From contig NZ_JASZYT010000005.1 in NCBI RefSeq assembly GCF_030316765.1, positions 310,001 to 374,000 of the forward strand: DNA of 64,000 bases, given 5' to 3'. The stretch is from Variovorax saccharolyticus. GTDB taxonomy: Bacteria; Pseudomonadota; Gammaproteobacteria; Burkholderiales; Burkholderiaceae_C. The notes below the pieces were generated by a model, which saw only the letters and a program-made list of their open reading frames with translations, made no database searches and was not told where the DNA came from. The translations under genes were made by a program, and so were the position numbers. This document shows positions 46,181 to 54,945 of the stretch, piece after piece (position 1 is the stretch's first letter; each line of letters starts with the position of its first letter).

Positions 46181-47640
46181 TTTTCGTTCCTTGACTGTTT
46201 GGGGATCGCTGGGGCCAGGCCGTTCGCCATGGCGATGGTCTTGGGCTCCAGGAAGGCTTCCATCCCGAAGACGCCGAACTCCCTGCCGATGCCCGATTGC
46301 CTGACACCCCCGAAAGGTGCGATCAGCTCCGGCGTGATGCGATTGACCAGCACCGTGCCGGCGCGCAGCCTGGAGGCCACGCGGCGTGCGCGCTGCGGCT
46401 GCGACGAGAAGACGTAGGCCTGCAAGCCGTAGATGGAGTCGTTCGCGATTTCGACCGCTTCATCTTCGTCGTCGTAGCCGATCACCGAGAGCACCGGCCC
46501 GAAGATCTCCTCGCGTGCGATGTCCATGTCGTTGCGCACACCGGCGAACACGGTGGGGCGGACGAACCAGCCCTTGCCGAGTCCATCCGGGCGGCCCTCG
46601 CCGCCGACCACCAGCGTTGCGCCCTGCGCCAGGCCGCGGCGGATGAACTGCTGCACGCGCTCGAACTGCGCCTGGCTCGCGAGCGGCCCGACCGCCGTGG
46701 CGGCGTCGCGCGGATCGCCCACCCGCAGGGCGGCGACGGCATGCCGCAGGCTTTCGATGGCCTCGGTCATGCGCACGTTCGGGACCAGCAGGCGCGTGCC
46801 GGCCACGCAGGCCTGGCCGTTGTTCATGAAGGCGGCGTTCAGCGCCATCGGCAACGCGATGGCCAGGTCGGCGTCGTCCAGAATCACGGTGGCCGACTTG
46901 CCCGACAGCGCGAGGCTCACCCGCTTCAGGGTGTCCAGGCCGGCATGCGCGATGCGCTTGCCGGTCTGCGTCGAGCCGGTGAAAGAGATCTTCGCGATGC
47001 CCGGGTGGGTGGCGATCTCGTCGCCCACATCGCCGCCGCGCCCGAGCAGCACATTGACGACGCCGGCCGGCAAGCCGGCGTCATGCAGTGCCTCGGTCAC
47101 GACCTGCGCCTGCAGCGGGCCCAGCTCGCTCGGCTTGACGACCGAGGCGCAGCCCGCGGCGATGGCCGAAGCCAACTTGCTGCACATGCTGCCGGCCGCG
47201 CTGTTCCATGGCGCGATGAGGCCGGCGACCCCGATCGGCTCCATGACGACGGCGGCCTCGCCCAGGCGGCGTTCAAAGGCATAGTCACCCAGCATCTGCG
47301 CCGTCGTGGCGAAACACTGCGAGGCGTAGTTGCTGACCCATTGCGAACGGGCCAGCGGGCCGCCGTACTCCTCGATCGTGGCATCGCGGATCTGGTCGCT
47401 GCGGGCCAGCACGGCGGCCTCGAGGCGCCTGAGCATCTCGATGCGCTGGGCCTTGGTGCTGTTCGCCAGCCCCGGCTGGGCCCGGTTCGCCGCGGCGATG
47501 GCCTGTCGGGCATCGTCGCGGTTGGCCAGCACCACCGTCCCGATGGCCTGCTCGGTCGCGGGGTTGACGATCTCCAGCCGTTCGCTGCCCTGGACAGGCA
47601 CGAAGGCGCCGTCGATGTAGGCTTGATCGAGGTTCCACAT
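46177..47640 (-). CDS. Aldehyde dehydrogenase family protein with altered general-base motif
   Basis: A 487-aa NAD(P)-dependent ALDH-fold protein. It shows GLIAPWNSAAGSMCSKLA, KPSELGP, FTGSTQTGKRI, the nucleophile Cys in NNGQACVAGTR, EEIFGPVLSV and the C-terminal FGGVRQSGIGREFG. The motif that normally reads ELGGKS is ALSGKS, so the general-base Glu is Ala (codon GCG). Either deacylation is altered or the base is supplied otherwise. AGGAG lies eight bases before the chosen ATG. It sits between an exported hydrolase and the quinone oxidoreductase. Confidence 0.9.
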   Translation of the reverse strand: MWNLDQAYIDGAFVPVQGSERLEIVNPATEQAIGTVVLANRDDARQAIAAANRAQPGLANSTKAQRIEMLRRLEAAVLARSDQIRDATIEEYGGPLARSQWVSNYASQCFATTAQMLGDYAFERRLGEAAVVMEPIGVAGLIAPWNSAAGSMCSKLASAIAAGCASVVKPSELGPLQAQVVTEALHDAGLPAGVVNVLLGRGGDVGDEIATHPGIAKISFTGSTQTGKRIAHAGLDTLKRVSLALSGKSATVILDDADLAIALPMALNAAFMNNGQACVAGTRLLVPNVRMTEAIESLRHAVAALRVGDPRDAATAVGPLASQAQFERVQQFIRRGLAQGATLVVGGEGRPDGLGKGWFVRPTVFAGVRNDMDIAREEIFGPVLSVIGYDDEDEAVEIANDSIYGLQAYVFSSQPQRARRVASRLRAGTVLVNRITPELIAPFGGVRQSGIGREFGVFGMEAFLEPKTIAMANGLAPAIPKQSRNEK

Positions 47641-47692
47641 GATTCGCTCTCCTGGTGCGATGGAGGTGCTTGTTCGCCGACCGGACGACGCC

Positions 47693-48709
47693 TTACCCGC
47701 GTGCAAGGTCGAGCACGGCCCTTGCAAAGGCCTCGGGGGCTTCCTGCGGCAGGTTGTGGCCGATGCCACCGCTCACCAGCCGATGCTCGTAGCGCCCCGA
47801 GAACTTCTTCGCGTAGGTGCTGGGCTCCGGATGCGGCGCGCCGTTGGCATCGCCTTCGAGGGTGATGGTCGGCACGCCGATCACGGGCGCCTTGGCCAGC
47901 CGGTCCTCGAGCGGCTGGTACTTCGCCTCGCCGTCGGCCAGACCGAGGCGCCAGCGGTAGTTGTGGATCGAGATGGCCACGTGGTCGGGGTTCTCGAGTG
48001 CCGTTGCGCTGCGGTCGAAGGTCGCCGCATCGAAGTTCCACTTCGGCGATGCCAGTTGCCAGATGAGCTTGGCGAAGTCGTGACGGTTCTTCTCGTAGCC
48101 CGCGCGGCCGCGCTCGGTCGCGAAGTAGTACTGGTACCACCACTGCAGTTCGGCCTGCGGTGGCAGTGGCACCTTGCCGGCCGCCTGGCTGCCGATCAGG
48201 TAGCCGCTGACCGAGACCAGCGCTTCGACCCGCTCCGGCCAGAGCGCGGCCATGATGCAGGCCGTGCGTGCGCCCCAGTCGCAACCGGCCACCGTGGCGC
48301 TGCGGATATTGAGCGCATCCATCAGCGCGATGATGTCCACGGCGACCACCGATTGCTGCCCGTTGCGTGGCGTGTCGGCCGACAGGAAACGCGTGGTTCC
48401 GTAGCCGCGCAGATGCGGCACGATGACGCGCAAGCCCGCCGCCGCCAGGGCCGGCGCCACGTCGACGAACATGTGGATGTCGTAGGGCCATCCGTGCAGC
48501 AGGATCACCGGTGCGCCGTTGGCCGGGCCCGCTTCGTAGTAGCCGATGTTCAGTGTGCCGGCATTGATGCTCTTGAGCGGTTCGAGGCGCTGGAGTGCGC
48601 GAGCAGGCTGGGCGAAAGCAGGCGTCACGGCAGCGAGTTGTGTAGCAGCAGCGCCAAGCGCTGTCGCGGCGAGGAAGGACCGGCGGGGCAGTTGGAACGA
48701 CAGTGTCAT
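47693..48709 (-). CDS. Tat-exported alpha/beta hydrolase (epoxide hydrolase/dehalogenase-like)
   Basis: 338 aa with a twin-arginine signal (PRRSFLAATALGAAAT) and cleavage near AFAQ. The alpha/beta fold has oxyanion HGWPYD, nucleophile Asp in AGCDWGARTA, and catalytic His in GIGHNLPQEAP. An Asp nucleophile indicates an epoxide hydrolase or haloalkane dehalogenase rather than an esterase. First gene of the run that continues with ALDH (52 bp downstream), oxidoreductase and a second exported hydrolase. Confidence 0.88.
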   Translation of the reverse strand: MTLSFQLPRRSFLAATALGAAATQLAAVTPAFAQPARALQRLEPLKSINAGTLNIGYYEAGPANGAPVILLHGWPYDIHMFVDVAPALAAAGLRVIVPHLRGYGTTRFLSADTPRNGQQSVVAVDIIALMDALNIRSATVAGCDWGARTACIMAALWPERVEALVSVSGYLIGSQAAGKVPLPPQAELQWWYQYYFATERGRAGYEKNRHDFAKLIWQLASPKWNFDAATFDRSATALENPDHVAISIHNYRWRLGLADGEAKYQPLEDRLAKAPVIGVPTITLEGDANGAPHPEPSTYAKKFSGRYEHRLVSGGIGHNLPQEAPEAFARAVLDLARG

Positions 48710-49125
48710 GTGAAAACTCCTGAGGAAGAACGCGTTGAATGGGTGGATGCAATGCTGCCTGTGGCATCACCAAGCCGTCGGCACTGCGTATCGCTCTGTA
48801 TCTACTGCTGGTTTCTCGACAGTAAATTTCGATGACCGTCGATTCGTCGACGCGAGCGAAGTGTCAGCTCGACGATCTCGGTATCGGCTGATTCGGCAAA
48901 GGGATCGATGGAGTTGGCGTCGGCGTAGGGTGGCTTCGCCCAGGCGGTGGCCGGAGCGGAAGCCGTGCGGCCGGACTGAGGGCAATAGCGGAAGCCGAGG
49001 CGGCCAGGATGGGCCGCAGGCTCGGCGAGGAGATTTCCACGAGATCGAAATTCATGGCCGAAGCTTGGTTGGCAATGGCGATGGAAAGCGCTTCGGGGTT
49101 GGCCGTGTCGTGCGTAGCAGTCCGT
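48710..49125. other. Intergenic promoter region of the hydrolase operon
   Basis: No convincing gene is seen. The stretch lies between two minus-strand hydrolase genes and should hold the operon promoter. A 6-bp stem with a TTCG tetraloop (CGTCGA-TTCG-TCGACG) occurs at 48837-48852. Nothing else stands out. Confidence 0.35.
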
Positions 49126-49944
49126 CTATCGGCTTGCGGCTTCGACGATGAGCCTGGCGACCACATCGGGCTTCGACGTCATCACGACGTGCGAAGCGCC
49201 TTTGACGACCACCGTCTTCATGGACTTGGCGCGCTCGGCCATGAAAGCCTGTGCCGCCGGCGGGATGTTCTTGTCGCCGTCGCCGTAGACGAACCAGGAG
49301 GGGACCGTCTTCCATGCCGGTGCTCCGGCCGGCTCGCCGAGCGCCGCCTCGGCGATGGGGCGCTGCGTCGCGGCCATCAGGCGCGCAGCGGCGGCCGGCA
49401 CGTCGGCGGCGAACTGGTCGCGGAACCTGTTCCTCAGGATGTACAGGTCCTTGCCGCCATCGGCGAGTGCGACTGGCGGTGCCAGCGCGGGCCCGAGCGT
49501 GCTGCCGGGGAACTTGCCGGCGAGGTCGGCGGCCGACTCGCCGGCGTCGGGTGCGAACGCGGCCACGAAGACCAGCGCCTTCACGTTGCTCTTGCCCGCG
49601 GCGGCCGTGGAGATCACCGAGCCGCCGTACGAGTGGCCCACCAGCACCACCGGTCCCTGGACTGAATCAACGATGCTCGCGATGGAGGCCGCATCGGATT
49701 TGACGCCGCGCAATGGATCTGCCGCAGCGATGACCGGGTAGTGCTGTGCCTCCAGCTGGCGGATCACGCCGTCCCAGCTCGATGACTCCGCGAAGGCACC
49801 ATGCACGAGCACGACGGTGGGCTTGGCGTGCTGCGCGGCGCTGGGGGTCTGTGCCGAAGCGGTGAGCGTGACGAAGACGCCCGCCAGTGCCATCAGGCCT
49901 CCGGTGGCGACAGTGCGAGCGAGGCGGCGGCTAAGTTGTTTCAT
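49126..49944 (-). CDS. Exported alpha/beta hydrolase (esterase-like)
   Basis: A 272-aa protein with a signal peptide (LARTVATGGLMALAGVFVTLTASAQ, cut near residue 32). The alpha/beta fold has VLVHGAFAESSSWDGV, nucleophile Ser in GHSYGGSV, Asp in YGDGDKNIPP and His in KGASHVVMTSKP. It has a complete Ser-His-Asp triad like the salicylate-esterase/EstC group of small hydrolases. AGGA precedes the ATG at 49944. It may be the upstream member of the hydrolase cluster or independent, since 416 bp separate them. Confidence 0.88.
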   Translation of the reverse strand: MKQLSRRLARTVATGGLMALAGVFVTLTASAQTPSAAQHAKPTVVLVHGAFAESSSWDGVIRQLEAQHYPVIAAADPLRGVKSDAASIASIVDSVQGPVVLVGHSYGGSVISTAAAGKSNVKALVFVAAFAPDAGESAADLAGKFPGSTLGPALAPPVALADGGKDLYILRNRFRDQFAADVPAAAARLMAATQRPIAEAALGEPAGAPAWKTVPSWFVYGDGDKNIPPAAQAFMAERAKSMKTVVVKGASHVVMTSKPDVVARLIVEAASR

Positions 49945-50334
49945 TCGATTTTCCTGTCGTTGAAGTAGAGAACAAAGAGAAGTGATCGCCCTTCGGAACG
50001 CAAGAAGCGCGCGGCGTGGGCAAAGCACGGACGCGGTTATAGGATGCGCCGCCGCGCGTACGCTGATCTCTGTATGGCACTGTGTCCGTCGAACTTGCCG
50101 ACAAGAAGAATTACGCGAACGCACCACGGCGATTGCCCCCGCACCGCGTTCGGCTCGGGAACGGCTATCGCGTGGTCGACTCAGCGGCGCTCGTCGGTGA
50201 AACGTAGTGTGGCCTTCTGCAGTGGAGATACACGGGCATACGAAGGCTGGTCCGCAAGAGGCAAGGTCGCCAAACAATCGACGCGCTCTGGGGATTCACT
50301 CCAGCCGACTTCTCAACACTCAAGGGCACATCTC
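49945..50334. other. Divergent intergenic region
   Basis: 390 bp between the exported hydrolase (minus) and the cytochrome P460-like gene (plus). It should hold both promoters. I see no clear operator, hairpin or credible small gene. Confidence 0.4.
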
Positions 50335-50928
50335 ATGAAACGACTCAACACGCAGCAGGCTTCCGCCCCGATCGCTAAAAGTCTCCACGAATCACCGTCT
50401 CCAGACCGGACGGCGTTGGCGGCGATCACGGGCCTTGGCGTCCTTGCGCTTGCGGTGGCGGCGGCCGTCTTCTCGGTGGCCTCCAGCGCCGCTGCGGACG
50501 CGAAGGCTTCGGCTGCCTCGCCCCTGTACGGCGTCACGATTCCCGAGGGCTACAGACAGTGGCAACTGATCGCACCGGCCATCGAGGCGGAGCCGTTGAA
50601 CGAGCTTCGGGCGGTGCTCGGGAACGCCAAGGCCGTCGAGGCCTACGACCAGGGCAGCCTGCCGTTCCCGGATGGCACCGTCCTCGTCAAGCTGGCATGG
50701 AAGCAGGTGCAGTCATCGGAGTCGCCCCCCGCCACCGTTCCGGGCGCGGCCACGACCGTTCAAGTGATGGTGAAGGACGCGAAGAAATACGCCGCCACAG
50801 GTGGCTGGGGCTTCGGCCGGTTCGTGAACGGAAAGCCCGTCGACCTGGCACAGCACCAGACCTGTTTCGCCTGCCATCAGGCGCTGGTGAAGAACCACGA
50901 CTACGTGTTCACGCGGCTGGCACGCTGA
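50335..50928 (+). CDS. Cytochrome P460-family periplasmic protein
   Basis: 197 aa. A hydrophobic N-terminal segment (ITGLGVLALAVAAAVFSVAS) anchors or exports it. The mature part has the P460 pattern (VTIPEGYRQWQLI; FPDGTVLVKLAWK; GGWGFGRF) and one c-type haem site CFACH near residue 182 followed by NHDYVFTR. Known relatives oxidise hydroxylamine or bind NO; many are uncharacterised. It is convergent with catalase. Confidence 0.88.
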   Translation: MKRLNTQQASAPIAKSLHESPSPDRTALAAITGLGVLALAVAAAVFSVASSAAADAKASAASPLYGVTIPEGYRQWQLIAPAIEAEPLNELRAVLGNAKAVEAYDQGSLPFPDGTVLVKLAWKQVQSSESPPATVPGAATTVQVMVKDAKKYAATGGWGFGRFVNGKPVDLAQHQTCFACHQALVKNHDYVFTRLAR

Positions 50929-50934
50929 CGAGCA

Positions 50935-50963
50935 AAGCGCCCCCGTCCCGAGCGCGGGCGCTT
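50935..50963. terminator. Bidirectional terminator-like hairpin
   Basis: AAGCGCCC and GGGCGCTT form a perfect 8-bp stem with a 13-nt loop, between the convergent P460 and catalase stops. The flanking A and T residues are short, so intrinsic termination may be partial. Confidence 0.5.
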
Positions 50964-51000
50964 GCGTCGGCGCGGCGCCATCGGACGCCAAGGGTTTCGC

Positions 51001-52458
51001 CTAGAGACCGAGGGCCCGGGCCACGCCCGCCCCGTAGGCCGGATCGGCCTTGGCGCAGTTGTCGATGTGGCGGCGCTTGATGAACTCCGGCGCATCTCCC
51101 ATGGCACGTGCCGTGTTGTCGAACAACACCTGTTGCTGTTCAAGCTTCATCAAGCGGAACAGGTCGCCGGGTTGCTTGAAGTAGTCGGCATCGTCCTCGC
51201 GGAAGTTCCAGAAGTCCGCATCGCCGCGCAGCCCGAGTGGTGGCTCGCGATGGTCGGACTGCTCCTGCCACTGGCCGAAGCTGTTGGGTTCGTAATGCAG
51301 CGTGCCGCCATAGTTGCCGTCCACGCGCATGGCGCCGTCGCGGTGGTTGCTGTGCACCGGGCAGCGCGCGGCGTTCACCGGGATCTGGTGATGGTTCACG
51401 CCCAAGCGATAGCGCTGCGCATCCGAATACGCGAACAGGCGCGCCTGCAGCACCTTGTCGGGCGACACGCCGATGCCGGGCACCAGGTTGTTGGGCGCGA
51501 ACGCACTTTGCTCGACGTCGGCAAAGAAGTTCTCGGGGTTGCGGTCGAGTTCCATCACGCCCACCTCGATCAGCGGGTAGTCCTTCTTGGGCCAGACCTT
51601 GGTCAGGTCGAAGGGGTGGTAGGGAACCTTCTGCGCATCGGCTTCGGGCATCACCTGCACGTAGAGCGTCCACCTGGGGAAGTCTCCGCCCTCGATGGCG
51701 TCGTACAGATCGCGCTGGTGGCTCTCGCGATCACCGCCCACGAGTGTCGAGGCTTCGGCATCCGTGAGGTTCCTGATGCCCTGCTGCGTCCTGAAGTGGA
51801 ACTTCACCCAGAAGCGCTCGTTCTGGGCGTTGATGAAGCTGTAGGTGTGCGAGCCGAAGCCGTGCATGTGGCGGTAGCTCGCCGGAATGCCGCGGTCGCT
51901 CATCACGATGGTGACCTGGTGCAGCGCCTCGGGCAGCAGCGTCCAGAAGTCCCAGTTGTGGGTGGCGCTGCGCATGTTGGTCCTGGGGTCGCGCTTCACG
52001 GCCTTGTTGAGGTCAGGGAACTTGCGAGGATCTCGCAGGAAGAACACGGGCGTGTTGTTGCCCACCAGATCCCAGTTGCCTTCTTCCGTGTAGAACTTGA
52101 GCGCGAAGCCGCGGATGTCGCGCTCGGCATCGGCCGCACCGCGCTCGCCGGCCACGGTGGTGAAGCGGGCGAACATCTCGGTCTTCTTGCCCACGGCGCT
52201 GAAGAGCTTGGCGCGTGTGAACCTGGTGATGTCGTGCGTGACGGTGAAGGTGCCGAAGGCTCCGGAGCCCTTGGCGTGCATGCGGCGTTCCGGAATGATC
52301 TCGCGGTTCAGGTTGGCCAGTTTCTCGATCAACCACACGTCCTGCATCAGCAGGGGGCCGCGGGGACCGGCGGTGAGGCTGTTCTGGTTGTCGACCACGG
52401 GGGCACCGAAGGCGGTGGTCAGTGCGATTTCTTTCGAAGCCTCGGGCGATCTGCTCAT
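51001..52458 (-). CDS. Monofunctional haem catalase
   Basis: A 485-aa small-subunit (clade 3-like) catalase that removes hydrogen peroxide. Catalytic His61 is in [13 protein letters not shown], the essential Asn is in [12 protein letters not shown], and the haem-ligand Tyr is in [35 protein letters not shown] is the family signature. AGAGGA precedes the ATG. A single-domain response regulator gene ends 105 bp upstream in the same direction. There is no signal peptide, so it is cytoplasmic. Confidence 0.95.
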   Translation of the reverse strand: MSRSPEASKEIALTTAFGAPVVDNQNSLTAGPRGPLLMQDVWLIEKLANLNREIIPERRMHAKGSGAFGTFTVTHDITRFTRAKLFSAVGKKTEMFARFTTVAGERGAADAERDIRGFALKFYTEEGNWDLVGNNTPVFFLRDPRKFPDLNKAVKRDPRTNMRSATHNWDFWTLLPEALHQVTIVMSDRGIPASYRHMHGFGSHTYSFINAQNERFWVKFHFRTQQGIRNLTDAEASTLVGGDRESHQRDLYDAIEGGDFPRWTLYVQVMPEADAQKVPYHPFDLTKVWPKKDYPLIEVGVMELDRNPENFFADVEQSAFAPNNLVPGIGVSPDKVLQARLFAYSDAQRYRLGVNHHQIPVNAARCPVHSNHRDGAMRVDGNYGGTLHYEPNSFGQWQEQSDHREPPLGLRGDADFWNFREDDADYFKQPGDLFRLMKLEQQQVLFDNTARAMGDAPEFIKRRHIDNCAKADPAYGAGVARALGL

Positions 52459-52563
52459 GGGGATGTTCCTCTTGTCGGTGTTGAAAGGACCGCCACTCTA
52501 GCGATCGGCCGTCGCAACTTCCATCGACTGTTCGTAGGGGCGAGGCATACGACAGCATGAATG

Positions 52564-52983
52564 TCAGTCTTGCGCCAGCGCCAGCTCGATCCAGGTCTTC
52601 AGTTCGCCGGCGTCGATCGGCTTTTCGATCAGGCACAGCGCCGTGCTGGCCGCCACGCGCTCACGCACGCGCGTCGACGCGAACGCGGTGATGAACAGTG
52701 TCCGAAGATGGATGCCCTGGCCTTGGAGCCGGTCCAGCAACTCGATCCCGTCCATCGCCGGCATCTGCACATCGCACACCAGGCAGCGCGTGCGCGCAGC
52801 CATGCCGGAGGCAAGGAAGGCCGAGGCCGATGCGAACTCGCGCGCTTCCCAGCCGAGCGAGCGCACGAGGCTGCTCGTCGCGGTGCGCACGAAAGAATCG
52901 TCGTCGACGATGGACACGAGTGCGATGCGATGGGGGGACAAGGGAGATTCCGGCTCTTTACCTGGGATAGCGGCTGGGACCAT
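52564..52983 (-). CDS. Single-domain response regulator (FixJ-type receiver)
   Basis: A 139-aa stand-alone receiver without output domain. It has the acidic cluster VDDDS, phospho-acceptor Asp71 (VCDVQMPAMDG), LFITAFAS and the conserved Lys in IEKPID. It could act as a phosphate shuttle or sink, or bind a partner protein. It is the last gene of the signalling cluster headed by the giant kinase. Confidence 0.85.
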   Translation of the reverse strand: MVPAAIPGKEPESPLSPHRIALVSIVDDDSFVRTATSSLVRSLGWEAREFASASAFLASGMAARTRCLVCDVQMPAMDGIELLDRLQGQGIHLRTLFITAFASTRVRERVAASTALCLIEKPIDAGELKTWIELALAQD

Positions 52984-53090
52984 CCCATCATTGCCCGGTG
53001 TCCGAGAATACCGCCGCCAGCGGGCGGCGCCATCATATGGACGTATGGGCGCTCGACGTTTGCAAGTCCGAAGGCCCCGCTCCAGCGGCG

Positions 53091-54104
53091 TCATGCCATT
53101 GCGAGCGGCAGCGTCAGCCGCGCCTCGAAGCCTCCGCTGCGACGGTTCCGCAACAGGAGCTCGCCTTGCATGGACCGCGCCAGGCGCCGGGCGATCGCCA
53201 GGCCCAGGCCCGATCCGGGCTTGGGCTCCTGTCCCTGCTGTGCTCGCACCCAAGGGGAAAGGACGGCCTCCATCTGCGCCGGGCAGATGCCCGGTCCCGA
53301 GTCGACCACGGCCAGCACCAGGCTGCGGGTATCGACGCGGGCGCTGATCCGCACGTCGGTGCCATATCGCAGCGCGTTGTCGATCAGGTTGGCAAGCACG
53401 CGGCGCAGCGCGAGCGGGCACGCGGCCACCGGCCGGCCGATGTGCCCGTCCAGCGCTATCGCCCGGCCCGCGTCGCGATAGTCGCGCACCAGGTTGCCGA
53501 TCAGGCCGTCGGCATCGACACGCTGCAGCGGCTCGGCGACGCTGCGCTGCATCCTCGCGCTCGCGACACTGGCCTCCACCAGTTCGCGCATCTCCGCGAG
53601 ATCCCGCGCCATGGCTTCGCGTGCCGCGGGATCCTCCAGCATCTCGCAACGCAGCCCCATGCGGGTGAGCGGCGTGCGCAGGTCGTGCGCATAGGAGGCC
53701 TGAATATCCAGATGCTCTGCCTCGCGCTCCGCCTGGCGGCGGCGGACCGCGTTGATGGAGCGCGCGAGCTGCGCAATGGCCATCGGACCGCCTGCCGCGA
53801 TGGCGGGCAGGCGGGCGTCCTTGCCCTCCCGATCCAGTTCACGGGCAATTCGCATCGCGCCTGCGCGATGGGCGTGGACGGTGAAGCCGAGGAGGGCGCC
53901 GAGCAGCGCAAGACCGACCAGCAGCGTCGGGGACAGCATGCCCCACAGGCTGGCATCGACCGTGGAGGCTGCGGATGGCAGCATCGCGGCATGCGTGGTC
54001 TGGCCGAGGGTGGCGATGGCGAGCGCGCGGCCCGCGATCATCGCGATTCGAGCCGCGGACGCGGCGGGGGCGGTGCCGGGGTGCTTCACGGGGCTGTTGG
54101 TCAT
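53091..54104 (-). CDS. Sensor histidine kinase
   Basis: A 337-aa kinase with two membrane segments and a short loop between them (first near 20-40, second LLVGLALLGALLGFTVHA). It then has a HAMP-like linker, an H-box (SYAHDLRTPLTRM), an N-box (LANLIDNALRYG), DSGPGICP and GSGLGLAIARRLA. The sensor loop is small, so it may sense within the membrane or through a partner. AGGAG lies seven bases before the ATG. Flanking response regulators are candidate partners. Confidence 0.88.
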   Translation of the reverse strand: MTNSPVKHPGTAPAASAARIAMIAGRALAIATLGQTTHAAMLPSAASTVDASLWGMLSPTLLVGLALLGALLGFTVHAHRAGAMRIARELDREGKDARLPAIAAGGPMAIAQLARSINAVRRRQAEREAEHLDIQASYAHDLRTPLTRMGLRCEMLEDPAAREAMARDLAEMRELVEASVASARMQRSVAEPLQRVDADGLIGNLVRDYRDAGRAIALDGHIGRPVAACPLALRRVLANLIDNALRYGTDVRISARVDTRSLVLAVVDSGPGICPAQMEAVLSPWVRAQQGQEPKPGSGLGLAIARRLARSMQGELLLRNRRSGGFEARLTLPLAMA

Positions 54105-54256
54105 CGTCGTTCTCCTGTTGCCGGCGCAATGGGCGGCATGGAGAGATGACATCACGCGCAGTGCCAAGCGCGCCATTGCACCCCCGTTCGCCTGACCCCT
54201 ACGAAGGTTTGTCCTTGTCATCCGGGCGCGCAGCGGGCCAGGGCCGGGCGCGGCGC

Positions 54257-54922
54257 TCAGTGCGTGCCGTGAACCACGCCGAGCGCCTCCATCTTGCGCA
54301 CCAGTTCGGCGACCGAGCGGGAGTTCATCTTGCGCATGGCCTGGCCGCGATGGATCTTGGCGGTGATTTCCGCGATCCCCATCTCGGCGGCGATCTGCTT
54401 GTTCATGAGGCCTCCGGCCACGTGCTGCATCACCTCGCGCTCGCGCGGCGTCAGGGCGTCCCAGCCGTTTCGAACCGCCAGCAACCTGCGCGCCTCCTCG
54501 AGGCGCTTGGCGTCGCTGTCCAGCGCGGCGGTGACCGCATCGATCATGTCCTGGTCGCGAAAGGGCTTGCTCAGGAAGTCCACGGCACCCGCTTTCATCG
54601 CCTTCACGGTCATCGCGATGTCGCCATGCCCGGTCATGAAGACGATGGGAATCGGCGGGCGCGCGAGCTGGAGCAGGCTTTGCTGCAGTGCGAGGCCGCT
54701 TTGGCCGCGCAAGCGCACGTCCAGCACGAGGCAGGACGGCCCGTCGGCGCGCGCGGCGGCGAGGAATTCCTCGGTCGAATCGAATGCGCGGACCTCCAGG
54801 CCGATGGAGCGCAACAGGCTCCCCAGTGCGCCGCGCACGAGCTCGTCGTCATCGACGATGTAGGCGACACGTGGATCGTGGGCGGGGCGAGGGCCGGTCG
54901 GGAAGGGAAGGGCGGGATGCAT
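54257..54922 (-). CDS. FixJ/NarL-type response regulator
   Basis: A 221-aa DNA-binding regulator. The receiver has VDDDELVR, Asp acceptor in LVLDVRLRGQSG, FMTGHGDIAM and SKPFRDQ. The LuxR-type HTH shows LTPREREVMQHVAGGLMNKQIAAEMGI and a recognition helix around ITAKIHRGQAMRKM. It starts 23 bp after the giant kinase stop and is almost certainly its partner. Confidence 0.92.
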   Translation of the reverse strand: MHPALPFPTGPRPAHDPRVAYIVDDDELVRGALGSLLRSIGLEVRAFDSTEEFLAAARADGPSCLVLDVRLRGQSGLALQQSLLQLARPPIPIVFMTGHGDIAMTVKAMKAGAVDFLSKPFRDQDMIDAVTAALDSDAKRLEEARRLLAVRNGWDALTPREREVMQHVAGGLMNKQIAAEMGIAEITAKIHRGQAMRKMNSRSVAELVRKMEALGVVHGTH

Positions 54923-54945
54923 GGTTCGGTGGTTCGCGGAAGGGC

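Noticed and set aside
48837..48852. CGTCGA-TTCG-TCGACG hairpin as a terminator
   Set aside because: The stem is only 6 bp, no T-run follows, and the upstream gene ends about 270 bp away. It may be chance.
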